From an uncultured Eubacteriales bacterium (GTDB lineage Bacteria; Bacillota; Clostridia; Oscillospirales; Acutalibacteraceae): 64,000 bases of DNA. Of the stretch, positions 34,201 through 43,211 are shown piece after piece; within the stretch, counting starts at the first letter, position 1; each line of letters starts with the position of its first letter. The notes beneath the pieces are model-generated. The model was not told the DNA's origin. It searched no databases and saw only the letters and a program-made list of their open reading frames with translations. The translations under genes and the position numbers were made by a program. Location: positions 1 through 64,000 of the forward strand of contig CAKUBN010000003.1 in assembly GCA_934643185.1 (NCBI GenBank). The letters run 5' to 3'.

Positions 34201-34992
34201 TTAAAATGTGATGGCGCCGCCGGTCAGGTTTTCGATCGGCGCGACCTGCAATATGTAGTCCTCCGCGTTCTCCACGCCCGCCATCTGCATGCCGCAGACG
34301 GCGGTCTGCCGCGCAATGTCCGGCGTGTTGTTCTCGCGGCTCAAATGCGCCAGCAAAAAGTGCTTTGTGCCGTCTTCAAAAAGCTCCGGCAGCAGGTCGG
34401 CGCACGCGGTGTTTGAGAGATGCCCGAAGTCCGATAAAATGCGCCGCTTTAAGCTGTACGGGTACGGTCCCGTGCGCAGCATACCGATATCGTGGTTCGA
34501 TTCGATGACCGCAAGATTTGTGCCGTGCAGATTCTCTTCCACCTCCGGCGTGATGTGTCCAATGTCCGTCGCGACAGTGACGGTGTGTCCGTCTTCGGCT
34601 TCTATGCGGTAGCCGAAGCTCTCCGCGCAGTCATGCGGCGTGCGGAACGCGTTTACGTGCATTCCGGCGAGCTCTAACGTGTCTTCAATCGTGTAGGCGG
34701 GATATTTGTCGTTTAAAATTCCCATCGATTCCAAGGCCCCCAGCGTGCCCTTAGAGGCAAACACGGGAATATGGTATTTGGAAGCGAACACACGCAGACC
34801 GCTGATGTGGTCGCTGTGCTCGTGCGTAATGAGGATGCCCTGCACGGAAAGCGGGTCTATACCGCAGCGCTGCATGACGGTCGTCACTTGCTTGCAACTG
34901 CGTCCGATATCCACCAAAATGCCCGAAGATTTTGAACCGATATAATAACTGTTTCCCGTGCTGCCGCTGAACAGCGGGCAAAGCTCTGCCAT
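34201..34992 (-). CDS. walJ: MBL-fold hydrolase, YycJ/WalJ type
   Basis: 263 residues. LCPLFSGSTGNSYYIGS at the N-terminus, then ILVDIGRSCKQV, the metal motif ITHEHSDHISGL, and VATDIGHITPE, IESNHDIGML and LAHLSRENN, all typical of WalJ/YycJ. In Bacillus the homologue sits in the walRK operon and affects DNA processing and cell-wall control. No walRK genes are present here. ATG at 34992 with GGGAGG upstream. Overlaps no neighbour; rlmH follows closely, murA precedes by 73 bases. Confidence 0.88.
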   Translation of the reverse strand: MAELCPLFSGSTGNSYYIGSKSSGILVDIGRSCKQVTTVMQRCGIDPLSVQGILITHEHSDHISGLRVFASKYHIPVFASKGTLGALESMGILNDKYPAYTIEDTLELAGMHVNAFRTPHDCAESFGYRIEAEDGHTVTVATDIGHITPEVEENLHGTNLAVIESNHDIGMLRTGPYPYSLKRRILSDFGHLSNTACADLLPELFEDGTKHFLLAHLSRENNTPDIARQTAVCGMQMAGVENAEDYILQVAPIENLTGGAITF

Positions 34993-35065
34993 TTGCACCC
35001 TCCCTGTTTTCATAAAAAACGCCCTGACAAGGTTTTTGTCGGGGCGAAACGGTCTGTATACGGTT

Positions 35066-36352
35066 TTAACCGATCTTTGCGGCATCGCTGTTTGTGGGAT
35101 CGAGCATCAAATACATGTCCGCGCCAAGGCCGACGAACTTCTCCACAATGTCCTCATAGCCGCGCTGAATGTGCTCAATGTCCTCAATCTTCGTCACGCC
35201 ATGCGCAGCAAGACCGGCAATGATCATCGCCGCGCCCGCACGCAGGTCAGTCGCACGCACCGGTGCACCCTTCAGGTATTCCACGCCCTCAATAATGGCG
35301 CTCTTGCCCTCTACGGTGATCTGTGCGCCCATGCGCTTCAACTCTTCCACATAGCGGAAACGGTTTTCCCACACGCTCTCGTTTAAAATACTCGTGCCCT
35401 GCGCAATGGAGAGCAGCGCCGCGATCTGCGGCTGCATGTCCGTCGGGAAGCCCGGGTGCGGCATCGTTTTCACGTTGCACTTACTCAGCGGGCCGTCGCA
35501 GCGCACGCGCACCGCGTCGTCATATTCCACGACCGTCACACCCATCTCCATCAGCTTCGCCGTGATGGATTCCAGGTGCTTCGGCGTCACGTTTTTCACA
35601 AGCACATCGCCGCGCGTTGCAGCCGCAGCCGCCATGTACGTGCCGGCTTCAATCTGATCCGGAATAATCGAATACGTAATGCCCTTCAAATGCTCCACGC
35701 CGCGAATCTTGATGACGTCCGTACCGGCGCCGCTGATGTTCGCACCCATGGAGTTTAAGAAGTTAGCAAGATCGACCACGTGCGGTTCGCGCGCGGCATT
35801 TTCAATAACCGTAAGGCCCTTTGCCTTTACGGCTGCAAGGATAATATTCATCGTTGCACCGACGGTGACCATGTCAAGGTAAATGTGCGCACCGCGCAGC
35901 TCCTTTGCGGAGACCTCGATCATGCCGTCGTTGAGGCTGTACGTGCAGCCCAGCGCCTTAAATCCCTTGATGTGCTGGTCAATGGGGCGCACGCCGAAAT
36001 CGCAGCCGCCGGGAAGCGGCACAATGGCCTTGGAGCAGCGGCCGAGCAAAGCGCCGATATTGTAGTAAGAGCCGCGCATTTTGCGGCCCAACTCGCTCGG
36101 CACCACGTTCGTGTGGATGGTGGTCGGGTCGATCTCCACGGTATTCTTGCCGAGCCAGCGCACAGTCGCGCCCATCGCGGTCAGGATGCGTGCACTGAGC
36201 TTCACATCGGAAATGTTCGGTACGTTCTCTATACGGCAGGGAGATTCCGCCATGGCTACGGCCGGAATGATCGCCACAGCCGCGTTTTTCGCGCCGCTGA
36301 TGACAACCTCACCGTGCAGGCGCTTTCCGCCCTTGATGATAAATTTATCCAC
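35066..36352 (-). CDS. murA: UDP-N-acetylglucosamine 1-carboxyvinyltransferase
   Basis: 428 residues. Transfers enolpyruvate to UDP-GlcNAc, the first committed step of peptidoglycan synthesis in the cytoplasm. The substrate lysine-asparagine pair lies in ISGAKNAAVAII, and PLPGGCDFGVRPIDQH contains the catalytic cysteine (about Cys117), so it is the fosfomycin-sensitive type. The start is GTG at 36352 with AAAGGA upstream, matching where family similarity begins. A leader of about 290 bases with a promoter and early terminator precedes it. Confidence 0.96.
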   Translation of the reverse strand: MDKFIIKGGKRLHGEVVISGAKNAAVAIIPAVAMAESPCRIENVPNISDVKLSARILTAMGATVRWLGKNTVEIDPTTIHTNVVPSELGRKMRGSYYNIGALLGRCSKAIVPLPGGCDFGVRPIDQHIKGFKALGCTYSLNDGMIEVSAKELRGAHIYLDMVTVGATMNIILAAVKAKGLTVIENAAREPHVVDLANFLNSMGANISGAGTDVIKIRGVEHLKGITYSIIPDQIEAGTYMAAAAATRGDVLVKNVTPKHLESITAKLMEMGVTVVEYDDAVRVRCDGPLSKCNVKTMPHPGFPTDMQPQIAALLSIAQGTSILNESVWENRFRYVEELKRMGAQITVEGKSAIIEGVEYLKGAPVRATDLRAGAAMIIAGLAAHGVTKIEDIEHIQRGYEDIVEKFVGLGADMYLMLDPTNSDAAKIG

Positions 36353-36558
36353 TGTAATTTTCCTTTCTGCGGGCGCGGCATATCCTCGGCAGTCAAAAGC
36401 ACACTGCCTGCCGCCACACAGCGCCGCAATGCGCTGCACGAAGTAGGATCTTTCGTTATGCCCGCCGGTCCGTGACCGACTGATTTATTCCTGAAACGGG
36501 CTGCCGCCGATTGGGCAGCTACACAGCGCGGGTACGAAAAAAGCCCAATGCCGTGCGC
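36353..36558 (-). promoter_or_regulatory. Distal part of the murA leader
   Basis: No gene. On the minus strand ATTGGGC (about 36543-36549) can pair with GCCCAAT (about 36511-36517), while the latter region can instead form GCTGCC/GGCAGC; a T6 run lies between. Further hairpins GGTC-ACG-GACC and a GCAGCGC/GCGCTGT pairing follow. This is compatible with attenuation, but no known leader class was recognised. Confidence 0.35.
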
Positions 36559-36597
36559 AAAAAACTAAGGCAGTTTAAGACAAAACATACACTGCCG
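36559..36597 (-). terminator. Intrinsic terminator inside the murA leader
   Basis: Minus strand GGCAGT ... AACTGCC followed by TTAGTTTTTT. It begins about 45 bases after the predicted transcript start and 200 bases before murA, so it would yield a short RNA unless read through. Confidence 0.65.
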
Positions 36598-36646
36598 CAT
36601 CTATTTAAAGAAAAAGTGATCGCAAAATATAGTATGACCAGTAAAC

Positions 36647-36675
36647 ATAATAATACACAATGGAAAAATTGTCAA
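36647..36675 (-). promoter_or_regulatory. Promoter of the murA leader
   Basis: Minus strand perfect TTGACA (36675-36670), 17 bases, TATTAT (36652-36647). It lies in the plsY-murA gap. Confidence 0.8.
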
Positions 36676-36779
36676 GAAGCCACAGGCTATTTGGAAGGTT
36701 TTTCCAAGATTATGTAAACGAAAAGTGCCAAATCCGGCCGTTTGCGCGCCTTTTTCTGTATAGGCACCGCGCTTTACAC

Positions 36780-37472
36780 TTACTTTTTCTTAAAGGAGAT
36801 CGTAGATTCCGTGCCGTTTCGGATGCGTTTAATATTCGCGCGGTGCTTGATGATAACGGTAGCGCCGATCAGTGCCGCCACAAGTGTTGCCATTACAACG
36901 TAAAGCACCGGCAGCCCGCCCACGCAGCAGTCCACAAAATACGTCATGCAGAACGTCACAACGGGATAGATCGCCGCCGCCGTAATAGACGAAAGCGAGA
37001 CCATGCGCTTTTTCAGGAACACCAGAAGGAACACCGCAAAGCAAATGAGGAACACGCGCCAGTCGAGCAAAAGCATCATCGCAGCCGTGGTCACAACGCC
37101 CTTGCCGCCGCGGAAGCCGAAGTACAGCGGGTACATGTGGCCGATCATGCAGCAAAAGCCCGCCGCATACATGCCAAGGCGCGCCATTTCGGGGTCCACG
37201 CCGTTTGCAACGCACGCGTGCTTTACAAGAAAATAGCCGACCAAAACGCTCGCAACACACTTGCAGAAATCGAGCAGAAACGTCAGCGCAGAGGCTTTTT
37301 TGCCCGCCACGCGCAGCACGTTCGTTGCACCCGCGTTGCCGCTGCCGTGCGCGCGCACATCTTCGTGCGCAAACGCTTTGGTCAGCAAAATGGCAAAGCT
37401 GATACTGCCAAGCAGATACCCCACAAGTGCCGAAAGCAGCAGCGGTAAAATTAAAGAACCGAAATTTTCCAT
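36780..37472 (-). CDS. plsY: Acyl-phosphate:glycerol-3-phosphate acyltransferase PlsY
   Basis: 230 residues, five to six membrane segments. The three PlsY motifs are seen: LGSISFAILL with the following HGSGNAGATNVLR, HMYPLYFGFRGGKGVVT, and a C-terminal KHRANIKRIRNGTE. The enzyme makes lysophosphatidic acid from acyl phosphate, the first acylation in phospholipid synthesis. ATG at 37472 is preferred over TTG at 37481. It follows der by 22 bases, and der-plsY is a frequent Firmicutes pair. Confidence 0.95.
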   Translation of the reverse strand: MENFGSLILPLLLSALVGYLLGSISFAILLTKAFAHEDVRAHGSGNAGATNVLRVAGKKASALTFLLDFCKCVASVLVGYFLVKHACVANGVDPEMARLGMYAAGFCCMIGHMYPLYFGFRGGKGVVTTAAMMLLLDWRVFLICFAVFLLVFLKKRMVSLSSITAAAIYPVVTFCMTYFVDCCVGGLPVLYVVMATLVAALIGATVIIKHRANIKRIRNGTESTISFKKK

Positions 37473-37494
37473 GTAGATCAAGTCCTTCCCCCCG

Positions 37495-38823
37495 TCAGTC
37501 TGCCTTATCGCCGCGCTCGCGCACGATCATGCGCACCGGCGTGCCCTCTAAGCTGAAGATCTCGCGGATGCGGTTCTCCAGATAGCGCTGGTACGAGAAG
37601 TGGAAAAGCTCTTTGGAATTGACAAAGCAAATGAACGTAGGCGGTCTGGTAGAAGCCTGCGTCATGTAGTAGATCTTCAGGCGCTTGCCCTTATCGGTCG
37701 GCGGCTGTACGCGTGCCGTTGCCTGTGCCAGAATGTCGTTCAAGGTGCCGGTCGTAATGCGCATCGCGTTGCTGGAAGCAACCTTGTGGATGAGTTCAAA
37801 CAAGCGGTCAAGTCGCTGGCCGGTCTGCGCGGAGATGAAGATGATCGGCGCGTAGGACATAAAGGAAAAGTCCTTTTCAAGCTTCGTCTTATATTCCTGC
37901 ATGGTTTTGTCGTCTTTTTCAACGGCGTCCCACTTGTTGACCGCAATGATGCAGCCCTTGCCCGCTTCGTGCGCGATGCCGGCAACCTTGGAGTCCTGCT
38001 CCGTAAAACCGACCGTGGCATCGATGAGGATGACGCACACGTCTGCCCTGTCCACCGCCATTTCGGCGCGCAGGTTGCTGTAATGCTCAATGGAATCCTC
38101 CACCTTGCTCTTGCGGCGCAGGCCGGCAGTATCGATGAACGTAAATACGCCGTACTTGTTTTCGATGGTGGTATCCACCGCGTCGCGCGTCGTACCCGCA
38201 ATGTTGGAAACGATGCAGCGGTTTTCGCCGGAAACGCGGTTCACAAGGGAAGATTTGCCGACGTTCGGCTTGCCGATGACGGCGACCTTGATGATCTCGC
38301 CCTCGTCCTCCTCTTCCTTTTCCTCCGGCAGATGCTCGAGGACGGCATCCAACAGGTCGCCCGTGCCGTGTCCGTGCACGGAAGACACCTGAATAGGGTC
38401 GCCGAGGCCGAGGTTATAAAACTCATAAAAATCCGCCGGCGGGTCGCCCAGCGTATCGCACTTATTGACGCACACAATGACCGGCACATTGCTGCGCTGG
38501 AGCATCTGTGCGATGTTGAGGTCCGTTGCGACCATGCCGGTGCGCACATCGGTCACGAAAATGATGCAGTCCGCAGAATCGATGGCGATCTGTGCCTGCG
38601 TGCGCATCTGCGACAGGATAATATCCTTCGATTCCGGCTCGATGCCGCCCGTATCTACCAGTGAAAACTTTCTGTTTTTCCATTCACATTCGCCGAAAAT
38701 GCGGTCACGCGTCACGCCCGGCGTATCCTCCACAATGGAAAGGCGCTGTCCGATCAGCTTGTTGAACAGCGTGGATTTGCCGACGTTCGGCCGGCCCACG
38801 ATGGCTACAATAGGTCTTGACAT
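37495..38823 (-). CDS. der: Ribosome biogenesis GTPase Der (EngA)
   Basis: 442 residues with two tandem GTPase domains: P-loops GRPNVGKST (N-terminal) and GKPNVGKSS (middle), DTGG and DTAG switch motifs, NKCD and NKWD guanine-specificity motifs, and a KH-like C-terminal domain. Essential for 50S subunit assembly. AGGAGGAAAACC before ATG. Lies between the DUF512 gene and plsY on the same strand, with short gaps. Confidence 0.98.
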   Translation of the reverse strand: MSRPIVAIVGRPNVGKSTLFNKLIGQRLSIVEDTPGVTRDRIFGECEWKNRKFSLVDTGGIEPESKDIILSQMRTQAQIAIDSADCIIFVTDVRTGMVATDLNIAQMLQRSNVPVIVCVNKCDTLGDPPADFYEFYNLGLGDPIQVSSVHGHGTGDLLDAVLEHLPEEKEEEDEGEIIKVAVIGKPNVGKSSLVNRVSGENRCIVSNIAGTTRDAVDTTIENKYGVFTFIDTAGLRRKSKVEDSIEHYSNLRAEMAVDRADVCVILIDATVGFTEQDSKVAGIAHEAGKGCIIAVNKWDAVEKDDKTMQEYKTKLEKDFSFMSYAPIIFISAQTGQRLDRLFELIHKVASSNAMRITTGTLNDILAQATARVQPPTDKGKRLKIYYMTQASTRPPTFICFVNSKELFHFSYQRYLENRIREIFSLEGTPVRMIVRERGDKAD

Positions 38824-38852
38824 ACGGTTTTCCTCCTTCTTTTATTCTTTCC

Positions 38853-40163
38853 TTACTCCGCAGCGCCCAAGATGTCCTGAAGCTCGCCTGCGGCGTCTTT
38901 ATGCATTCTGTAAGCCGGCACGCCCAGCTTTTCGCTGAGCTGCTGCACGGTCATATCGTCTAAGAAAATGTCTTCGTCCGCCATAAGCATAGACGGCGCA
39001 AGCAAAATCGCGTCGCCGAGGTTTTCGCGGCTCAAGCGGTTCACAAGGTCGCGCCCCGTGAGCAGGCCGGTCACATTGACCGTGCCGCCGAAGAAATCGT
39101 TGTGCACCGGGACAAGGTTGATCTCGAGCCCCGGGAATTTTTCGCGCGCAAAGTCCATCACATGCTCCATAAATTCGTACACGCCCTCGCCCGTCGGGAT
39201 CGTTACGCGGCGCTTTATGTCGCGCTCCGGCTCGTCCTCAACGGCCCAGGAGAATTCCTCCTCCAGGTCGCGCAGCATGCCCACGCCGTTTTCGATCTGC
39301 GGGAAGTCCTCATAGAATTCATACGGCGGCAGCTCGCGCTTTGCGATGAGGTAAAATTCGTCGCTCGGGAACACGGTTCTGGAGCCGCGCTCCGCCTTGA
39401 ACCGGTCGCCCCACCGCTCCAGGATCTCGATCGCCGCGCGCGCCGTGTCCTTGTTGAAGGTCTCAAGCGGATACAGCCCTTCGCGGTAGCGCGTCACGCC
39501 CACCGGCACACAGGCGACGCTTTGTAAACTCTCGCCGAGCGCGTGCATTTCGGAAAGCGTGAATTCCAGCTCTTCCCCATCGTTCAGCCCCGGGCACAGC
39601 ACGATCTGGCAGTTCAGCTTGATGTTGTGCTCCGCCAGCTTGCGCACAAAGCGCAGCGCGTCGCCCGCAAAACGGTTGTGCATCATTTTGCAGCGCAGTG
39701 CGGGGTTCATGGTGTGCACGGAAATGTTGATGGGGCTGATGCGCATTTCAATGATGCGGTCGATCTCGCGCTCGTCAATGTTCGTCAGCGTGATGTAGTT
39801 GCCGAACAAAAACGAAAGCCGGTCGTCGTCGTCCTTAAAATAGAGCGTCTCGCGCATGCCGGGCGGCAGCTGGTCAATGAAGCAGAACACGCACTTGTTG
39901 CGGCAGGAACGCTGCCGGTCCATCAGGTACGTTTCAAACTCCAGGCCCAGCGCGCCGTACTGCGGCTTTACGAATTTTTCTTCGCGCCGCTCCCCCTCCG
40001 CCGTTTCGTAAACGACGTGCAGGTGGGTGTTCGTCTCGTAAAAACGGAAATCGAGAATATCCGTGATGTCGTGCCCATTGATCGAAATGAGTTTGTCGTG
40101 CGGCTTTATGCCGGCACGCTCGGCAAGGCTGTTTTGATCCACACCGAAAATTTCAACTGCCAC
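38853..40163 (-). CDS. DUF512 protein with PDZ and radical-SAM-like domains
   Basis: 436 residues. A PDZ-like domain at the N-terminus (LAERAGIKPHDKLISINGHDI) is followed by a radical-SAM-type region where SCRNKCVFCFIDQLPPGM supplies a Cx3Cx2C cluster motif. The rest is DUF512, with CPGLNDGEELEFTL and VPVHNDFFGGTVNVTGLLTG. The protein is widespread in Clostridia, usually next to der, and its substrate is unknown. Start is GTG at 40163 with GGAAAGGAG 8 bases upstream; longer readings lack support. Confidence 0.88.
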   Translation of the reverse strand: MAVEIFGVDQNSLAERAGIKPHDKLISINGHDITDILDFRFYETNTHLHVVYETAEGERREEKFVKPQYGALGLEFETYLMDRQRSCRNKCVFCFIDQLPPGMRETLYFKDDDDRLSFLFGNYITLTNIDEREIDRIIEMRISPINISVHTMNPALRCKMMHNRFAGDALRFVRKLAEHNIKLNCQIVLCPGLNDGEELEFTLSEMHALGESLQSVACVPVGVTRYREGLYPLETFNKDTARAAIEILERWGDRFKAERGSRTVFPSDEFYLIAKRELPPYEFYEDFPQIENGVGMLRDLEEEFSWAVEDEPERDIKRRVTIPTGEGVYEFMEHVMDFAREKFPGLEINLVPVHNDFFGGTVNVTGLLTGRDLVNRLSRENLGDAILLAPSMLMADEDIFLDDMTVQQLSEKLGVPAYRMHKDAAGELQDILGAAE

Positions 40164-40310
40164 AGCTTTTCTCCTTTCCGTTTTCAGGTAGTATGCGCGT
40201 GTTTTGCCGCTTTCGTTATCCGTTACCGGCAAAAGTTCCCGACAAAACAATAGAGAAGGAGCACGCAAATGCCCCTTCTCTATCTGGCACAATTATTGTT
40301 TCAGGCAAAA

Positions 40311-40493
40311 TTATGCTTCCTTCTTAACAACTTCTCTGCCGTTGTAGTAACCGCAGTTACCGCAAACCCTGTGAGGTGTCTTATACTCTCCGCACTGCGG
40401 GCATTTCATAAGGGCAGGAGCGCTAAGCTTCCACACGTTAGAACGTCTCTTATTCTGTCTGGCACTGGACACTTTTCTCTTGGGTACCGCCAT
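40311..40493 (-). CDS. rpmF: 50S ribosomal protein L32
   Basis: 60 residues. Begins [17 protein letters not shown] and has two zinc-binding cysteine pairs, CPQCGEYK and CGNCGYYNG, so it is the zinc form of L32. AAGGAGG precedes the ATG. Downstream of the DUF177 gene, the near-universal bacterial pairing. Confidence 0.97.
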   Translation of the reverse strand: MAVPKRKVSSARQNKRRSNVWKLSAPALMKCPQCGEYKTPHRVCGNCGYYNGREVVKKEA

Positions 40494-40538
40494 CGTCAGC
40501 ACCTCCTTATATTAAACTAAAACTTTGGTTATCTGGAA

Positions 40539-41036
40539 TTATTGTAGCAGCTGCCGCAGAGCCTCCAGACGGGGATCTGTCTGCTGCTTTGCACAAGCGC
40601 AGTCGCCTTCGTTCAGGTTTTTACCGCAGGTGGGGCAAAGCCCTTTGCAGTCTTCCTTACAAAGGTATTTCGTCGGCGTCAAAAGGATGATGTCGGAATA
40701 AATCAGCTCATCGAGATCCAGCTCATCGCCTTCAATAACGATATAATCCTCAAAATCCTCTTCATCATTCAGCTTGTTCACGATCACGTGAGAAATGTTG
40801 TGGCAAAGCTCCTTGCGCGTCAACGTCAAGCACCTGTTGCACGGCATCGAATACACATAGCGCACCTCTACATTCAGCTCCGCGCTGGAAGCGAACGAAC
40901 GGATGCTGCCCTTGACCTGAACCGGCGTGACAAACGGCTTATAGCCGTCGATCTCCACCTCTGACAGATCGACCGTATAATCGATCGCCTGTGAAATATC
41001 CTCTCCCGAGAAATATTTTTTCAAATCGATAAGCAT
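40539..41036 (-). CDS. DUF177 (YceD-type) protein
   Basis: 165 residues. CNRCLTL in the middle and the acidic DEEDFEDYIVIEGDELDLDELI are family features, ending in a cysteine-rich CKEDCKGLCPTCGKNLNEG segment suited to zinc binding. The family has a role in 23S rRNA maturation in some bacteria and is almost always beside rpmF. It has its own strong promoter and heads a group that probably continues through rpmF. Confidence 0.93.
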   Translation of the reverse strand: MLIDLKKYFSGEDISQAIDYTVDLSEVEIDGYKPFVTPVQVKGSIRSFASSAELNVEVRYVYSMPCNRCLTLTRKELCHNISHVIVNKLNDEEDFEDYIVIEGDELDLDELIYSDIILLTPTKYLCKEDCKGLCPTCGKNLNEGDCACAKQQTDPRLEALRQLLQ

Positions 41037-41063
41037 AGTTTTTCCTCATACCGTACTTGATAT

Positions 41064-41092
41064 ATTATAAATACCACGCGCGGTTTTGTCAA
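41064..41092 (-). promoter_or_regulatory. Promoter of DUF177-rpmF
   Basis: Minus strand perfect TTGACA (41092-41087), 17 bases, perfect TATAAT (41069-41064), 28 bases before the ATG. The strongest consensus promoter in the window. Confidence 0.9.
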
Positions 41093-41123
41093 GAAAAATT
41101 TGAAAATTCGGCATTATGCCGCG

Positions 41124-41160
41124 AAAAAAAGTGTTCGGCGGGTCGTTTCCGCCGAAACAC
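41124..41160 (-). terminator. Terminator of the mini P-loop gene
   Basis: Minus strand GTGTTTCGGCGGA / CCCGCCGAACAC followed by TTTTTTTCGC. It lies about 60 bases after the stop at 41221. Confidence 0.88.
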
Positions 41161-41220
41161 CGTTGCTTTTTTCGTTTTTGCACCGTTTCCGGCGCTTATT
41201 TCGGCGGATAGAAACCGAAA

Positions 41221-41634
41221 TTACTTCGCGACAAACTCCTGTACGGAAGCCGGCAGCTCCTCTGCGTCAGCAGAAACGAGCAGGCAGATGTTCACGTTGG
41301 AAGATTCGCTGAGTGCCTTGAGCTTCATGGTGAGCGGCTCAACTTCCTCAACGCCCTTGCCGGTGATCTTCAGGGTGGAGTCAACGAAAACGTCCGTCAC
41401 GTCGTAGTTTGCAGCGCAGATGCCGCTGACGAAGCCTACGAGTGCGTCGAGGCCTTCAATGCCGTATGCATCGGAGTCAACGAGACGTGCCTTGTGGGAA
41501 ATATCGTAAGTAAGCTTAAGGCCCTTTTCGATAACAACAACGTTGCCGTTGGAGTTCTGAACCGCTTCGTTTGCAAGCTCGATAAGCTTCTTGGTTTTGC
41601 CGGAGCCTTTTTTGCCGATTAAAAGAGTGATCAT
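41221..41634 (-). CDS. Small P-loop protein of unknown function
   Basis: 137 residues. Starts with a full Walker A motif, LLIGKKGSGKTKKL, and has DVFVDST as a likely Walker B strand (hydrophobic run ending in Asp). There is little room for other ATPase elements. VVVIEKGLKLTYDISHKARLVD and GFVSGICAANYDVTDVF are probably family-specific. Too short for a typical AAA or kinase enzyme; not recognised. AGGAGGAC before ATG; lies 48 bases downstream of pgi on the same strand and ends in a strong terminator, so it may be expressed with pgi. Confidence 0.75.
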   Translation of the reverse strand: MITLLIGKKGSGKTKKLIELANEAVQNSNGNVVVIEKGLKLTYDISHKARLVDSDAYGIEGLDALVGFVSGICAANYDVTDVFVDSTLKITGKGVEEVEPLTMKLKALSESSNVNICLLVSADAEELPASVQEFVAK

Positions 41635-41682
41635 AGTGAAGTCCTCCTGTGTATTTTTTCCGCAGTGCGGATTTACGCCTTT

Positions 41683-43023
41683 TTATTTGGAAAGTCTTGC
41701 TTCCAGTGCTTCTTTTTCGCCTTCGTAACCCGGCTTGCCGAGCAGAGCAAACATGTTCTTCTTATAGCTTTCAACGCCCGGCTGGTTGAACGGGTTCACG
41801 CCAAGGAGATAGCCGGAGATGGCGCAGGCCTTCTCGAAGAAGTAGATGATCTGGCCGAGGGTATCCTCGGAGAAATCGGGAGCGGAGATCACAACGTTCG
41901 GCACGCCGCCGTCGTTGTGTGCCAGCACGGTGCCCTCAAACGCCTTGCGGTTGATATACGCCATGCTCTTGCCCTCGAGGAAATTGAGGCCGTCTACGTT
42001 TGCCGGGTCGTTGCCGATGACAACTTCGCGCTTCGACTTCTCAAACAGCATCACGGTCTCAAAGAGGCTGCGTCTGCCGTCCTGAATGTACTGACCCATG
42101 GAGTGCAGGTCTGTGGAGAAGACAACGGATGCCGGGAACAGGCCCTTGCCGTCCTTGCCCTCGCTCTCGCCGTACAGCTGCTTCCACCACTCGTTCATGA
42201 GCGTGTAGCACGGCTCGTAGCTGACCATCACTTCGGTCGTCTTGCCCTTATTGTAAAGAATGTTGCGAATGGCAGCATACTTGTAGCAATCGTTTTCTTC
42301 CATGTTCGGGTTGTTGTAGGCAGCCTGTGCCTTCTGTGCGCCCGCCATGAGTGCGTCGATATCCGCACCGGCCACAGCGATGGGCAGCAGACCCACAGCG
42401 GTGAGAACGGAGTAACGGCCGCCGACATCATCCGGTACAACGAAGGTCTCGTAGCCTTCTTCGTCCGCAAGGTGCTTCAACGTGCCGCGCGCCTTGTCGG
42501 TCGTGCAGAAAATACGCTTCTTTGCTTCTTCCTTGCCGTACTTCTTCTCGAGGATCTCGCGGAAAACACGGAACGCGATAGCCGGCTCCGTGGTGGTGCC
42601 GGACTTGGAAATCATGTTGATGGAAATATCCTTGCCCTCGCAGATCTCAACCAGCTCCGCCAGCGCGGTGGAAGAAATACTGTTGCCGGTGAAATAGATG
42701 TCCGGCGTATCTTTCTTCAGTGCATTGTAGTGCTCGCTCTTGAGGAACTCGATTGCTGCGCGTGCACCGAGGTAGGAGCCGCCGATGCCGATGACGATAA
42801 ACACATCCGTGTTCTTCTTGATGCGCTCCGCAGCCGCCTTGATGCGTGCAAATTCCTCTTTATCGTAATTGGTGGGCAGGTCTACCCAGCCGAGGAAATC
42901 ATTTCCCGGACCCTTGCCGGATGCCAGAAGCGCATGTGCATTCTCAACCTGAGAAGCCATTGCAGCGTATTCGTGCTCGCCGATAAAACCCTTCAAGTAT
43001 CCGCATTCCAATTTCAATGCCAT
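41683..43023 (-). CDS. pgi: Glucose-6-phosphate isomerase
   Basis: 446 residues, the Gram-positive size class. Interconverts glucose-6-phosphate and fructose-6-phosphate, linking sugar kinases, glycolysis and GlmS. SIS-type motifs [31 protein letters not shown], and the catalytic Glu/His/Lys region near [11 protein letters not shown] and [14 protein letters not shown] are present. AGGAGG before ATG. A cre-like operator lies between its promoter and start codon, which suggests catabolite control. Confidence 0.97.
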   Translation of the reverse strand: MALKLECGYLKGFIGEHEYAAMASQVENAHALLASGKGPGNDFLGWVDLPTNYDKEEFARIKAAAERIKKNTDVFIVIGIGGSYLGARAAIEFLKSEHYNALKKDTPDIYFTGNSISSTALAELVEICEGKDISINMISKSGTTTEPAIAFRVFREILEKKYGKEEAKKRIFCTTDKARGTLKHLADEEGYETFVVPDDVGGRYSVLTAVGLLPIAVAGADIDALMAGAQKAQAAYNNPNMEENDCYKYAAIRNILYNKGKTTEVMVSYEPCYTLMNEWWKQLYGESEGKDGKGLFPASVVFSTDLHSMGQYIQDGRRSLFETVMLFEKSKREVVIGNDPANVDGLNFLEGKSMAYINRKAFEGTVLAHNDGGVPNVVISAPDFSEDTLGQIIYFFEKACAISGYLLGVNPFNQPGVESYKKNMFALLGKPGYEGEKEALEARLSK

Positions 43024-43062
43024 TTCTATTGCCTCCTATTTGCATGATGATGCTTTTGCACG

Positions 43063-43080
43063 TGTGAAACCGTTTTCACA
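43063..43080 (-). promoter_or_regulatory. cre-like operator (CcpA site) in the pgi 5' region
   Basis: TGTGAAACCGTTTTCACA: inverted arms TGTGAAA / TTTCACA. The inner 14 bases TGAAACCGTTTTCA agree with the cre consensus TGWAARCGYTWNCW at all but one position. It lies about 45 bases downstream of the pgi -10 box, so binding would act as a roadblock. Confidence 0.6.
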
Positions 43081-43127
43081 GCCCCACTTTATGCAAGGTA
43101 CACCACAAGTCAAATCTATGTGCTTTC

Positions 43128-43156
43128 ATCATACAATAATTTGACGCATTTTGCAA
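43128..43156 (-). promoter_or_regulatory. Promoter of pgi
   Basis: Minus strand TTGCAA (43156-43151), 17 bases, TATGAT (43133-43128), about 105 bases before the ATG. Confidence 0.65.
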
Positions 43157-43211
43157 GTGCACAACGCGGATTTCATGAAAAGTTAACGAAGGTTTTTTTG
43201 CAAATCAGATT

